DNA of 44,113 bases from Nemertoderma westbladi. Taxonomy: Eukaryota; Xenacoelomorpha; Nemertodermatida; Nemertodermatidae. A program made the position numbers and the translations under genes. The stretch covers positions 64,001 through 108,113 of the forward strand of contig JAUCBJ010008864.1 of NCBI GenBank assembly GCA_032718475.1, in the 5' to 3' direction. Shown piece by piece: positions 21,674 through 32,179 of the stretch (within the stretch, counting starts at the first letter, position 1; every line of letters starts with the position of its first letter). The notes beneath the pieces are model-generated. The model made no database searches, was not told where the DNA came from, and saw only the letters and a list, made by a program, of their open reading frames with translations.

Positions 21674-23765
21674 ACTATGACTGGGAGAAACTCAGAACTG
21701 ACAATGCTGTAAAGGATGCTTATACAGTAGAAGTTCAAAACCGCTTTGAAGCACTTCAGTCAATGGATGAAGACCAATCCACCGATTCAATATACCAGAA
21801 TATAATAACAGCCCACAAGGAATCAGCTAAGAGGCATATCCCCCAGAAACCTAAACGAAAACAGTATGTGCCATGGCAAAACTCTGAGGTTACTTGTAAG
21901 AGAGAAGATCTTAAGATAGCCTACAAAGTTAAAACCGAACAACCAACAACCGAAAACATTAACAAGGTTGAGAAAGCTAAGGATGATCTTAAATTGGCCT
22001 ACAACATCAGCCAGGAAAAGTACATACAGGATAAAACTGAAGCAATTACAACTGCTCACATACAGCAACAATTAAGACTTACCTGGCAAACTGTAAATGA
22101 GGTATCTGGTCGGAAAAGTTGTGCAAAGGGGTGCCTCAAAGCCGATAGTCCTGAAGAACGTGTTGGGAAGTGGAAAAATCACTTCAGCAACTTGCTTGGG
22201 CAGCCACCAAACATCGAGGTCAGCCCTACAAGGAAAATATATGACAAGACACTACCTATAGAAACAGGGGACTTCACACCTGCCGAACTCCAAAGAAGCA
22301 TTAAAAGCATGTCCAATAATAAAGCGAGTGGATTAGATGAAATCCCAGTGGAGGTATGGAAAACCGGAGTGCTAAATAGACCATTATTGAATGTTTGCAA
22401 CCGGATGTTAAAAGGGGAAAAGCCACCACCAATTTGGACTAAAGGTCAACTAAAGCCTCTCCCCAAGAAAGGAGACCTCGGCATACCAACAATCTATCGT
22501 GGGATCTGTCTGCTTGTGGTAGCTGCCAAAATATACAATAAAATGATTCTATATAGGATTAGGCCTCATATAGAGAAACTACTGCGTAAGAGCCAAAACG
22601 GATTTCGACCAAGTAGATCAACAATAGCTCAGATACTTGCACTACGGAGACTGATTGAAGGAATTAAGTCAAAGAATCTCCCCGCAGTCATGACTTTTGT
22701 GGACTTCAAGAAGGCATTCGACTCCATCCATAGAGGTAAAATGCTTGAAATCCTAAGAGCTTATGGATTCCAGAAGTAATTGTTGCTGGCATTGGATTGT
22801 TATATTGTGACACAGAAGCGCAGGTACTCTCACCAGATGGTGAAACTGAGTTTTTCTCAATCCTGGCTGGCGTACTGCAAGGTGACACATTAGCACCATT
22901 ACTATTTGTAATTGTGCTGGATTATGCAATGAGGCCGGCCACAAAGGGTGAAGATCTGGGATTCACACTTCAAGAACGCAGAAGTAGTAGATATCCGGCA
23001 ACTACAGTGACAGACATCGACTTTGCGGATGACATCGCCCTGCTCTCTAATACGCTAGCAGATGCACAGCTTCTACTAAATAAAGTGGAGAGGGCTGCTA
23101 AGGAGGTTGGATTGCATATAAATGCTACCAAGACCGAATTCATGACCTTTAATGTTGATGGAAACTTGACAACCATTGATAATAATCAACTAAGGAAGGT
23201 CGATGACTTCCAGTACCTTGGATCATGGATAGAGAGTAGCAAAAAGGACATAGAAGTTAGGAAAGCAAAGGCTTGGGTAGCTCTATCAAAAATGGATACC
23301 ATCTGGAAATCAGATCTCTCCAGGCACCTGAAGACTAAGTTCTTTCGAGCCATAGTGGAAAGTGTATTTTTATACGGGGGTGAGAACTGGACACTGACTA
23401 AATCACTTGAACAACGAATTGATGGTTGCTACACAAGACTACTAAGGGCAGCCCTAAACATCAGCTGGAGACAACACATGACAAACGCCGAGCTTTATGG
23501 TACAATACCACCTGTATCAACCACCCTCCGTGAACGCAGATTAAGATTCAGTGGGCACTGCTGGCAAAGTAAAGACGAGGTCATACCAGATCTACTTATC
23601 TGGCAACCAACTCATGGAAAGCGTAGTCGTGGACGACCTGCCATAACGTATATAGATCAACTTGAAAGGGATACTGAACTTGGGAGAAACGAAATTGCGA
23701 CAACTATGGAGAATCGGGAAGCCTGGAAGGATCTCATTTCCACTGTCCGAGTTCGCTCGACCTAG
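21674..23765 (+). pseudogene. RTE ORF, reverse transcriptase domain
   Basis: The frame 21763-22779 holds the pre-RT linker, SNNKASGLDEIPVEVW, LRKSQNGFRPSRSTIAQ and VDFKKAFDSIHR (RT motif A). It shifts by one base near 22779 into 22797-23765, which holds GVLQGDTLAPLLFVIVLDY (motif B), DIDFADDIALL (motif C, catalytic Asp pair), FQYLGSW and the RTE-type end with LRFSGHCW and RPAITYIDQL. It ends five bases before the tail. Apart from the single shift at 22779 and the break near 21673 it is well preserved. The 3991-4978 fragment is a distant relative. Confidence 0.9.
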
Positions 23766-23770
23766 TAGTA

Positions 23771-23782
23771 GTACCACTGTCT
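23771..23782 (+). repeat. Target site duplication of RTE insertion, right copy
   Basis: Exact copy of 20963-20974, directly after the TAG tail. The next codons (CCC ACC CTT AAT) resume the CR1-like endonuclease frame. Confidence 0.85.
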
Positions 23783-26345
23783 CCCACCCTTAATTTTTAT
23801 GAATTTTCAGTAGCAGCTATAGATATTCTAGGGTCACTGAAATCTCGTTTTTTGTGTTGTTACAGGCCACCGCCACGACCTGATATACAGTACATGATAA
23901 CACGACGATTCTTTTGAATTATTTATCGGATATATGTAAAGTTGACTATGTATGTTCTTAACTATCCTTCTTTATATTGGTCAGATTTCTCCCACCCCGA
24001 TAATTGCTTTTATAATTTATTTGTGAATTTTATTTTACAATATTATTTAACTCAAGTTCAGCTGAAACCTACTCACGGTGATAACATATTAGATTTGGTT
24101 TTTACAACTGATGAGGAGTTGGTTTTTTTTGTATAGAAACTCAATCCCCCTTTTCAACCAGTAATCACACACTGGTGTCGTTTAACATTAATTCCTCGCA
24201 TACTTTGAGCAATGATGGGGGTAAAGGTGGATATTATGATTACGTAAATGGTGATTATATAAGTTTTAATTCCTACATCAAGAATACCAACTTTACCACA
24301 CTTTTTGAACCATGTATTACAGTAGACGAATACTACAATGTTTTTAGTGCAGTTATTAAATCCGGTGTTGATCAGTTTATACCATTGAAATCATTCAAAT
24401 CCAGTAAAAAAAAGTATTACCCACGTTATGTACAGATTTTGCAACGGTCAAAAAAGGCGCTTTGGAGGAGGCGCGATACAGAATCCGGTAAACGCGAGTA
24501 CGAGCGCGTTGCATATCTCGCTTCTAAAGTGGCTCACAGTGCAACTTGTGCACGAGAAACAAAGTTGTTAAACTCGGGTGATCCCAACCGTATTTTCAAT
24601 TACGTTAATTCCAAACGCCAGAATAAAAGTGGTATTGGTCCTCTTAAGTACAAGGGAGGTACAATTGTTGACGATAAAATTAAGGCAAAAATCTTCTCTG
24701 AAGTACAATCCGAAAATTGTACAACTGATAACAACAATTGTTGAATCATTGTCCAATCAAGAGTTCCAAACAATGTTTCTCTGTCCGCCATAGATTTTTC
24801 ACCTGTGAATGTGTTAGCTGTGTTAAATAAAATATCTTCTAAAAAAGTACTACGCCAGACAACTTGCCTTGTATTTTATTTTCGCGTTTATCACTTTGTT
24901 TAGCAGCACCGTTATCAGCACTTTTAATATCTCCTTTTATACGCACACACTTCCATCTATTTGGCTCACAGCTATAATTGTACCATTATTTAAAAAGGGA
25001 GATCCTTGTGATCCTTATAATTATCGTCCTATTTCCCTGACGTGCATTACTTGTAAAACAATGGAAATGTGTGTTAAAAAAGAACTTAATTCATACCTAC
25101 GTAATCATAAATTAATATCTAAGGCTCAGCACGGTTTTCTCGAGCATAAATCTACTTGTACTCAGCTGCTCGAGTGTCTCAGTGATTGGTACAGTATTAT
25201 AGACGACAGGAAAAACATAGACATAGTTTATATTGATTACGCTAAGGCTTTCGATAGTTGTGTACACCCAAACGTGCTTTGTAAGTTGTCATCTTATGGT
25301 AAATCAGGAGATTTGCTTGCTTTGTTAGGAGCATTCCTCTCTAATAGAACACAACGCATTCTTGTTGGAAATTAATTTTCGGACAATGTACCAGTCTCAT
25401 CTGGCACTATCTAGGGTAGTGTTCTGGGGCCGGTTATATTTTTGATATTCATTAATGATCTCCCTGACTTGCTCAGCGCTTTAACAACTGTAAAACTATT
25501 TGCCGACGACGTAAAAATGTATTCCGATGCAAAAGAATGCGATGCGCTTGTTGTTGCGCTTCAGGCCTTATAGAAATGGGCAGCCGATTGGCAGTTGTCA
25601 ATCGCTTCTCACAAATGTGCTGTTATTCATGTTGGTATTTCTAATAGTAGACATATTTATAAATTAAATACCTTAGCACCAAACTCATCCTGTAAAGACG
25701 TGGGTTTAATTGTAAATAACAACCTGGCATTCGATCAATATTGCAAAGAATAGACTGTAAAGTCATACAAGGTTATAAACATGCTATTCCGTGGCATTAA
25801 AACCAAAAATTTAAACGCACTAATTCTTGCATACAAAGCATTAGTTCGTCCATTACTGGAATACTGCACACCTGTGTGGTCTCCATATTTAAAACGTGGT
25901 ATTGATCTAATAGAGGGCGTCCAACGGTATTTTACAAGACGTGTATATTTGAGGTGCAATCTACCATATTGTTGCTACGTAGACCGGTTGAAGCACTTAA
26001 ATTTACAACCTCTCGAAATACGAAGAATTATCTTTGACTTGAAGTTGGTTTACAAAATGGAAATAAACAGTGTTGATCTTCGTTTTGATCAGTTTTTTAC
26101 ACGTGCGCTACGTTTCGGTCTACGTGGTCACAGCAAATAAATTACTTGTTCCCCGGTGCCGTTTAAATATGTGCAAACATGCATTTCAATCCCGTGTTGT
26201 AAATATTTGGAATGAATTGCCTGTAGAAGTCGTTGAGTCTGCTAATTTCCATACCTTCAAACGTAAATTGCTCGGTGTTGAAATCCTGCCATATTGTTCC
26301 TTCACTATCATGCAGGGAAACCCAATATTATTTCGTAATCGTTAA
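23783..26345 (+). pseudogene. CR1-like ORF2 continued: endonuclease, RT and C-terminus
   Basis: The start gives endonuclease strands with SLKSRFLCCYRPPP and, around 24070-24120, THGDNILDLVFTTDEEL, then the SNHTLVSF region. The 24175-24744 frame is the linker before RT. RT motifs are LFKKGDPCDPYNYRPISL, AQHGFLEHKSTCTQLL and VYIDYAKAFDSCVH (24869-25375), then in decayed frames GSVLGPVIFLIFINDLPD and LFADDVKMY near 25500. The C-terminal region includes YCTPVWSPYLKRGIDLIE (25781-26140) and VVNIWNELPVEVV (26070-26345). Several stops and frameshifts (about 24120, 24715, 25375, 25410, 25570, 25755, 26105) show it is dead. Confidence 0.85.
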
Positions 26346-26766
26346 TTTTATTTTGTACATTTTAATCGTTAATCCATAGCAACCATTTTAACATTGTTGG
26401 CAAGTTGTCTGGTTGGCGTTAAAACTATAATTTTACTGGCGTATTTATTTATTTTTATTAATTATAGTCAAATTACATAATTACTTTTTACTTAAAACTT
26501 GTCTTAATATTCATAATTAATGGTTACTAATTACCAAAGTACGATATTTACATATATTTACAATAATTACATAATACAAATATTTACAATATTTAAATTA
26601 GTTTTACTTTTTTTTACTTTATTGGTACCCGTAGCCCCTGTGAGTGCCTTCGAGCCTGGGCGGTTCTCTCCACAACTATTATTTTAAATTACTTTCTCTT
26701 TGTGTGTAATGTTCGCATTGTTTTATATTCTTTTATCATTATGATAATCGTGTAAATAAATAAATA
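26346..26766 (+). other. 3' UTR and tail of the CR1-like LINE
   Basis: Non-coding AT-rich sequence with one GC-richer island (about 26630-26680). It ends in AAATAAATAAATA at 26754-26766, beyond which the interrupted L1/Tx1-like endonuclease resumes on the other strand. Confidence 0.6.
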
Positions 26767-27606
26767 GTTGTAGCTATCTTAACACTTAATAGAGCATGAT
26801 CCGGTAGTCTAGATTGACCACTAATAAATCGCACACAGTTATGTTTGTCAGCACATTGTACACTGGATAAACTATTAAAATCAATGCATCTATCAAATTC
26901 CGATGAACTGGTAAGTATGTAGTCAACTACTGAGCATCCCCTACTAATAGTACAAGTATAATCATTAAATATAGCACCATTCATATCATTTGTTAATGAC
27001 CCTCTACTATTTAATATACAAAGATTACCATCGATACAAAAATCTAGCAATGCCTTGCCGTCTCCCATTAATCTCTTTATCAATAATATCACGTATCGGT
27101 AAATCAGAATCAATACCATCTAAAAGATCACAACTATCCCCGGTTCTACCATTAAGGTCACCTAAACATATAACCTGATCTACTAAGTCGCACTTAGAAT
27201 ATATATGGGACAATAGAACCAGGTAAAAGTCATCTACGTTACGCCCATACACCGAGTTCTCAGGAGGAATATAGCAACCACAAACCATTAACGAAAAATC
27301 ATTTACTAAAGACTCAATGATTAACATACCATCTATATCAGTATCAACTAAGTTGACCTTAAAATCGTTCAAAATTGACTTCTTTATGAAAATACCTACA
27401 CCCCCAGATAATCTCTAAGCCTTCTTATGGATTGTAGAGCGAGCCTTACCAATCCACTTATAATTACTAAATGAGAGATCTGTGTTGTCATCAATAAATG
27501 TTTCACAAATAATAACTATGTCAAGTTCCTCACCTAAAATAACAGCCTGTCGCAATTCACAATTAGATTGAGTCCAGCCATTTATGTTCCAGCATCGAAG
27601 CGACAG
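26757..27606 (-). pseudogene. L1/Tx1-like LINE ORF2, APE endonuclease domain
   Basis: Minus-strand motifs in order: LRCWNINGWTQSNCEL (strand 1 with the catalytic Asn, near 27590), VIICETFI (catalytic Glu), SGGVGIFIKKSI, CGCYIPPENS (27300), LGDLNGRTG (Asp/Asn, near 27160), VVDYIL (26930) and LPDHALLS (Asp-His, near 26800). All active-site motifs are visible. There is a stop near 27415 and a frameshift near 27070. The domain ends abruptly where the CR1-like tail begins; its RT continuation is at 18198-15694. Confidence 0.85.
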
Positions 27607-27743
27607 TCTTTAAATGCTGCTGGGGCTGGGGGCTAGAGTCCTAGTGCTCGCCTGCAGCCTAATTCACCGCTGGGTTCCCACCCGCTCTGTTTGCCATTTT
27701 CTTTACTGTTTATAATGTTTTTTTGTTTGTAACATTTTAATGT

Positions 27744-28344
27744 TTATTGGGTTACTATCAGATCGCTACCATGAAACTCCTCAGATCGTAGGATTCTTCT
27801 AAAGTTTGCATCCATCATGCGCCTTTCTTCTGATTTTTCAGGAGATAAATAGACTGACTTAAAACGTGATCCCCGTAAACCCACTTTTGATTTGAGAATG
27901 TTAACCTTATCTTCAATGCGCGAGAGCTCAATGCGAAGTGGCCAGCCGAGCCAATATGCTCAGATTTCAGGATTTTTACATCCCCATAGTTAATTACCTC
28001 TAAGATATCCCACGCCAAAGACATGAGGTTTTCCCCATTCTTACGAATGACCCCGTATGCCACTACCACTGGTTTATCGTTGATCAATCCACCTTTAACT
28101 GCATCTTTCAGTTTTATTCGAATTCGGCTCGAAGTTCGTCTTTTGCAACGTCCACAATATCCGCCACATCAGACATTATTTCCACCTTTACTGCAGCGAC
28201 TATAGCCATATTTGTGTCCTTTAAAATCTCTTTAACTTCCACGGACGTAACTGGAGCGCTGTCATCCGAGACTCGAATCTTGGTCTTCGACATCGCTTTA
28301 AACTCTAAGATTGTAGTACCGGAACTTCTTTGGGATTCGCCCAT
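27744..28344 (-). pseudogene. L1/Tx1-like LINE ORF1
   Basis: An ATG at 28344 opens a frame with an N-terminal low-complexity segment and a helical, probably coiled-coil part (EVKEILKDTNMAIVAAVKVE). A frameshift near 28115 leads into 28087-27815, with VVVAYGVIRKNGENL and KWVYGDHVL. After another shift the minus strand gives RGSRFKSVYLSPEKSEERR and RRILRSEEF, ending at TAA 27744-27746. The VYLSPEKSEERR block is like the end of the RRM-type core in many LINE ORF1 proteins. The protein would coat element RNA. The short distance to ORF2 and the same strand assign it to the same element. Confidence 0.6.
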
Positions 28345-28400
28345 GTTACCTGCCTGCTGAGATTAAGAGTCAGTAGCAGTTCTCTGTTACGCCTACCGAG

Positions 28401-29110
28401 ATACTATTAACTTGTGCTTCAAATTATCATTTTAGAAATTTTAACATCTTTATGTTTGGTTGCTATGGTAACTGGATTTTCTAATTAACCTCGAACGGCT
28501 TGGATATGGACCTTATAGATGAGTTGTGAAACCCCAAGATTATATATATTACAGTTTTTCTACAAATAGAGTTGTGAATATAGACTTGAATGATATAGAC
28601 TTTAATAAACTACAGTTACCATGGTAACTAGATATTTCTGGAATATTTTGAGTTTCACTAACAGTTCCAACTAGTGCTCCAGATAACACATACCCAGTTT
28701 CGTAAAATTTTATTGCGAAAGTCTATGTCCAAATGAGTTATTTTAGTATAAAAACATCTGTTATCAGCGGTTGTCATGGTAACTGCAAAATTGAAAAATG
28801 AAATTCGGACACAGAATATGCTATACAGTGGGGGTAGGGGTTGGTCCCAAGTCATAACACCTTAACCTTAAGCTTCAAATTATCATTTTAAAAGTTTTAA
28901 CATCTGTTTAGCCCGGTTGCCTAGGAAACTGGATTTTCTATTTAACCTCAATCGGCTCTGCTATGGACCTTATAGTTGAGTTGAGAAACCGCAAATTTAT
29001 ATGTATTATAGATTTCCTACAAATAGAGTTATAAATATTGACTTGAAATACATAGACTTTTTTCTATGTCCGTTGTCATGGAAACCAGATTTTTCCTGGA
29101 TATGAGACCC
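28401..29110 (+). repeat. X-box satellite, right block (about 155-bp periodicity)
   Basis: X-box-like 14-mers start at 28459, 28615, 28770, 28916 and 29072, giving spacings of 156, 155, 146 and 156 bp. Examples are GTTGCTATGGTAAC, the perfect palindrome GTTACCATGGTAAC, and GTTGTCATGGTAAC. Longer-range similarity shows a composite unit: CTTCAAATTATCATTTTA occurs at about 28418 and 28872, and the following 180 bp align. Units have diverged by perhaps 20-40 percent. No coding content is seen. Confidence 0.75.
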
Positions 29111-29249
29111 AGCCCAAAAGATGCGCCTCGCCGAGTAGTATATACATGCAAAAATTCAGGGTACTTTTAAAGGCTAGTTTTTTCACCGGTCAAAAAAAAC
29201 CAAATCTGCCTCATACAAGTAAAATAGCCCACTATGAATACACCATCTC

Positions 29250-29302
29250 AGCTAAGGAAAATCTTTCTTAGCGAAAGTAGTTGATTTTCCTTAGCTTCGT
29301 GG
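29250..29302. repeat. Hairpin and end motif of the satellite locus
   Basis: AGCTAAGGAAAATC at 29250-29263 and its exact complement at 29283-29296 form a 14-bp stem with a 19-base loop. The right arm extends into a 19-mer (29284-29302) present in opposite orientation at 7635-7653. Confidence 0.7.
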
Positions 29303-29330
29303 ATGGTGACTGTGTTAAATCTGGAGGAGG

Positions 29331-31118
29331 TGGCATTGCTGGATAGAACTCAACCTGTGGCGGAGCTGGATGGAACTCAACCTGTGGCGGAGCAGGATGG
29401 AACTCAACCTGTGGCGGAGCTGGATGGAACTCAACCTGTGGCGGAGCTGGAAGGAACTCAACCTGTGGTGGAGCTGGATAGAACTCAGCTGGTGGTGGAG
29501 CTGGAAGGAACTCAACCTGTGGCGGAGCTGGATGGAACTCAACCTGTGGCGGAGCTGGAAGGAACTCAACCTGTGGCGGAGCTGGATGGAACTCAGCTGG
29601 TGGTGGAGTTGGATGGAACTCAACCTGTGGCGGAGCTGGATGGAACTCAATCTGTGGTGGAGCTGGATGGAACTTAACCTATGGCGGAGCTGGATGGAAC
29701 TCAATCTGTGGCGGAGCTGGATGGAACTCAACCTATGGCGTAGCTGGATGGAACTCAGCTGGTGGTGGAGCTGGATGGAACTCAGCTAGTGGTGGAGCTG
29801 GATGGAACTCAGATGGTGGTGGAGCTGGATGGAACTCAACCTGTGGCGGAGCTGGATGGAACTCAACCTGTGGCGGAGCTGGATGCAACTCAGCTGGTGG
29901 TGGAGCTGGATTGAACTCAACCTGTGGCGGAGCTGGATGCAACTCAGCTGGTTGCGGAGCTGGATGGAACTCAGATGGTGGTGGAGCTGGATAGAACTCA
30001 ACCTGTGGCGGAGCAGGATGGAACTCAACCTGTGGCGGAGCTGGATGGAACTCAGCTGGTGGTGGAGCTGGATGGAACTCAACCTGTGGCGGAGCTGGAT
30101 GGAACTCAACCTGTGGCGGAGCTGGATGGAACTCAACCTGTGGCGGAGCTGGATTAAACTCAGCTGGTGGTGGAGCTGGATGGAACTCAGCTAGTGGTGG
30201 TGCTGGATGGATCTCAACCTGTGGCGGAGCTGGATGGCACTCAATCTGTGGTGGAGCTGGATGGAACTCAACCTATGGCGGAGCTGGATGGAACTCAGTT
30301 GGTGGTGGAGCTGGATGGAACTCAGCTAGTGGTGGAGCTGGATGGAACTCAGATGGTGGTGGAGCTGGATGGAACTCAACCTATGGCGGAGCTGGATGGA
30401 ACTCAACCTGCGGCAGAGCTGGATGCAACTCAGCTGGTGGTGGAGCTGGGTGGAACTCAACCTGTGGCGGAGCTGGATGCAACTCAGCTGGTTGCGGAGC
30501 TGGATGGAACTCAGATGGTGGTGGAGCTGGATAGAACTCAACCTGTGGCGGAGCAGGATGGAACTTAACCTGTGGCGGAGCTGGATGGAACTCAGCTGGT
30601 GGTGGAGCTGGATGGAACTCAACCCGTGGCGGAGCTGGATCGAACTCAACCTGTGGTGGACCTGGATGGAACTCAACCTGTGGCAGAGCTGTATTAAACT
30701 CAGTTGGTGGTGGAGCTGGATGGAACTCAGCTAGTGGTGGAGCTGGATGGAACTCAACCTGTGGGGGAGCTGGATGGAACTCAACCTGTGGCGGAGCTGG
30801 ATGAAACTCAACCTGTGGTGGAGATGGATGGAACTCAACCTGTGGCGGAGCTGGATGGAACTCAACCTATGTCGTAGCTGGATGGAACTCAGCTGGTGGT
30901 GGAGCTGGATGGAACTCAGCTAGTGGTGGAGCTGGATGGAACACAGATGGTGGTTGAGCTGGATGGAACTCAACCTGTGGCGGAGCTGGATGGAACTCAA
31001 CCTGTGGCGGAGCTGGATGGAACTCAGCTGGTTGCGGAGCTGGATGGAACTCAGATTGTGGTGGAGCTGGATAGAACTCAACCTTGGCGGAGCTGGATGG
31101 AACTCAATCTGTGGCGGG
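29331..31118. repeat. 27-bp coding-frame minisatellite, about 66 units
   Basis: The unit GAGCTGGATGGAACTCA is followed by either ACCTGTGGCG or GCTGGTGGTG, with minor variants (GATGGTGGTG, GCTAGTGGTG). Because 27 is a multiple of three, all six frames are largely open and give nonapeptide repeats, such as ELDGTQPVA on the plus strand and EFHPAPPQV on the minus strand. Unit order repeats with a period of 540 bp (20 units) between about 29786 and 30734. On its right side it joins the minus-strand Ty3/gypsy RT frame at about 31130. The open frames here are a by-product of the repeat and are not called as genes. Confidence 0.9.
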
Positions 31119-31477
31119 ATTACACCCTGAGATTCCATAAGATCTAGGTTCCGTTTGACCTCATCTCTATATGCAAACGGTAGGGGACGGGCTGTGTATA
31201 TTGCATACGGTTTGTAATTTTGCTGCATGTGTATGTGCATTGGGGTGCCCGTCATTGTGGGTAACTCCAACTCCGGTGAACTGCCAGCAAAAATGTCCTT
31301 GAACTTATTAACGAGTTGTTTGTAGGTGAACTCAATGGTTCTATCAGAGGCACCTGGATAACCACTGCTGAGTATCAGTGATGGTTTTAACAATACGTGT
31401 GTGCCCCTTATGGGCAGTAATATAGTTGGGAATTGGGAATTCTGGTGCTGTGAGTCCATGTTGTCTACAAACATCAA
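31119..31477 (-). pseudogene. Ty3/gypsy RT N-terminal segment
   Basis: The frame contains VNKFKDIFAGS, the linker between protease and RT, then YTARPLPFAYRDEVKRNLD and LMESQGVI, which match the fingers region at the start of Ty3/gypsy RT (R-P-x-P ... L-x-x-M-x-x-x-G-V-I). Immediately after GVIPPQ the sequence turns into the EFHPAPP-type minisatellite, so the palm with its catalytic YxDD is absent. It overlaps the preceding protease frame by a frameshift near 31400. Confidence 0.8.
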
Positions 31478-31844
31478 AAGACATTAGGAATCCACTGAAT
31501 TCAGGTGTCACATAAGCGACTGTATGTATCAAGCGTTCAAAATAGCTGAGATTGATTGAAATTGACACTGTGCACTCCATAGGGGTGCTGTTATTGGCAG
31601 CAATTAGTGGAATTTTGTCATTAGGGTCAACATATTTGGTTAAACCATGAATTTCAACTATATTAAATGAGATTATGGTATCATCGGCTCCTTGTATCAT
31701 AAATGGTGGGACATGAAAAATTAATTCCATAGCAGAAGATAGATACATGGAATCGCGGTGGCTTCGTGGATGCGATTCATGGAATCGCGGAAGCCGTATA
31801 AATGCTTTCAATGCCCATTGTATCAAAAAATGAGCTGGGTTCAT
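31344..31844 (-). pseudogene. Ty3/gypsy protease-like region
   Basis: The frame includes ISINLSYFERLIHTVAYVTP and FSGFLMSFDVCRQHGL, comparable with the C-terminal half of retropepsin domains, where a hydrophobic-L-G/M-x-D-x-x-x-x-x-G-L pattern is usual. The catalytic D-S/T-G triplet is not visible in this frame and is presumably lost or in a shifted frame upstream. It lies at the expected place between zinc knuckle and RT. Confidence 0.5.
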
Positions 31845-31984
31845 CTTGACGAACTATGTTCGTTTGGGATGGCAAAGTTTCCTTGGGAGGAATATAATTA
31901 TGTCACAATGAAGCAGAGTCGGAACCTGACTTAAGGGAGTGGGTGAAGGTTTTGGTTTGTAGAACCCGAGCGTTTTTTTTCCAC

Positions 31985-32170
31985 AAACTGGGTTATATGA
32001 CCCTTAATACCACAGCCATGGCAAGTGCTATTACGATGTGGGCACTCACTGCGGGGGTGGCTGGTAAATCATCTTGGGCAGGATTTCCTAGATGTAGATT
32101 GTTCGCGGTTCTTTGAAGGGTTCCACCCCTCTTGGAAGTTGATGTTTGCTGTTCAAATTCATGGAACATC
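31985..32170 (-). pseudogene. Ty3/gypsy gag zinc knuckle
   Basis: In one minus frame near 32000-32060 a CHGCGIKGHI motif follows an upstream ECPH, matching the CX2CX4H start of a retroviral-type CCHC knuckle used for RNA binding in gag. A TGA about 20 codons upstream and frame switches show decay. Confidence 0.55.
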
Positions 32171-32179
32171 TTTTGAAGC

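Larger units (their letters stand above)
20975..23770 (+). mobile_element. RTE-type LINE inserted into the CR1-like LINE
   Basis: A 2.8-kb element with endonuclease and RT, a very short 3' end and a TAG-repeat tail (CTAGTAGTA) typical of the RTE clade, bounded by exact 12-bp duplications. It starts within the endonuclease coding region, so it is slightly 5'-truncated. The coding region is better preserved than that of the CR1-like host, in line with its being the younger of the two. Confidence 0.9.
19579..26766 (+). mobile_element. CR1-like LINE, interrupted by an RTE LINE
   Basis: Plus-strand parts are ORF1 (about 19878-20700), the start of the ORF2 endonuclease (about 20700-20974), and then, after the RTE insertion, the rest of the endonuclease, RT and C-terminus (23783-26345) and a 3' UTR ending in an AAATA-type tail at 26750-26766. 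The left limit is uncertain within 19579-19877. Removing the RTE copy restores reading continuity between the two halves (see findings). The element is decayed, with several stops and frameshifts. Confidence 0.75.
15470..28400 (-). mobile_element. Near full-length L1/Tx1-like LINE, interrupted by 8.6 kb of other LINEs
   Basis: On the minus strand the order is ORF1 (28344-27744), endonuclease (27606 to about 26757), an 8.6-kb interruption (about 18199-26766), RT and C-terminal domain (18198-15694), and a 3' tail of TAATC-like repeats at 15470-15488. Without the interruption the element is about 4.36 kb, a usual size for a two-ORF LINE. Satellite sequence continues on both outer sides, and a possible 5-base duplication ATACT is present at 15464-15468 and 28401-28405. 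Clade assignment from motifs alone is tentative; the APE-type endonuclease and the C-terminal Cys/His segment exclude older endonuclease types such as R2. Confidence 0.75.

Noticed and set aside
18190-26790. Target duplication around the 8.6-kb block in the L1/Tx1-like LINE
   Set aside because: AAGTGTAA-like sequences on both sides are similar but not exact and their placement relative to the tails is inconsistent, so I do not claim it.
29331-31118. CRISPR-like regular repeats
   Set aside because: Units are contiguous with no unique spacers, and the setting is eukaryotic.
29303-31147. Many long open frames on both strands over the 27-bp array
   Set aside because: They arise because the repeat length is a multiple of three and lacks stops in most frames. 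The minus frame joins the gypsy RT only by adjacency. Treated as minisatellite.
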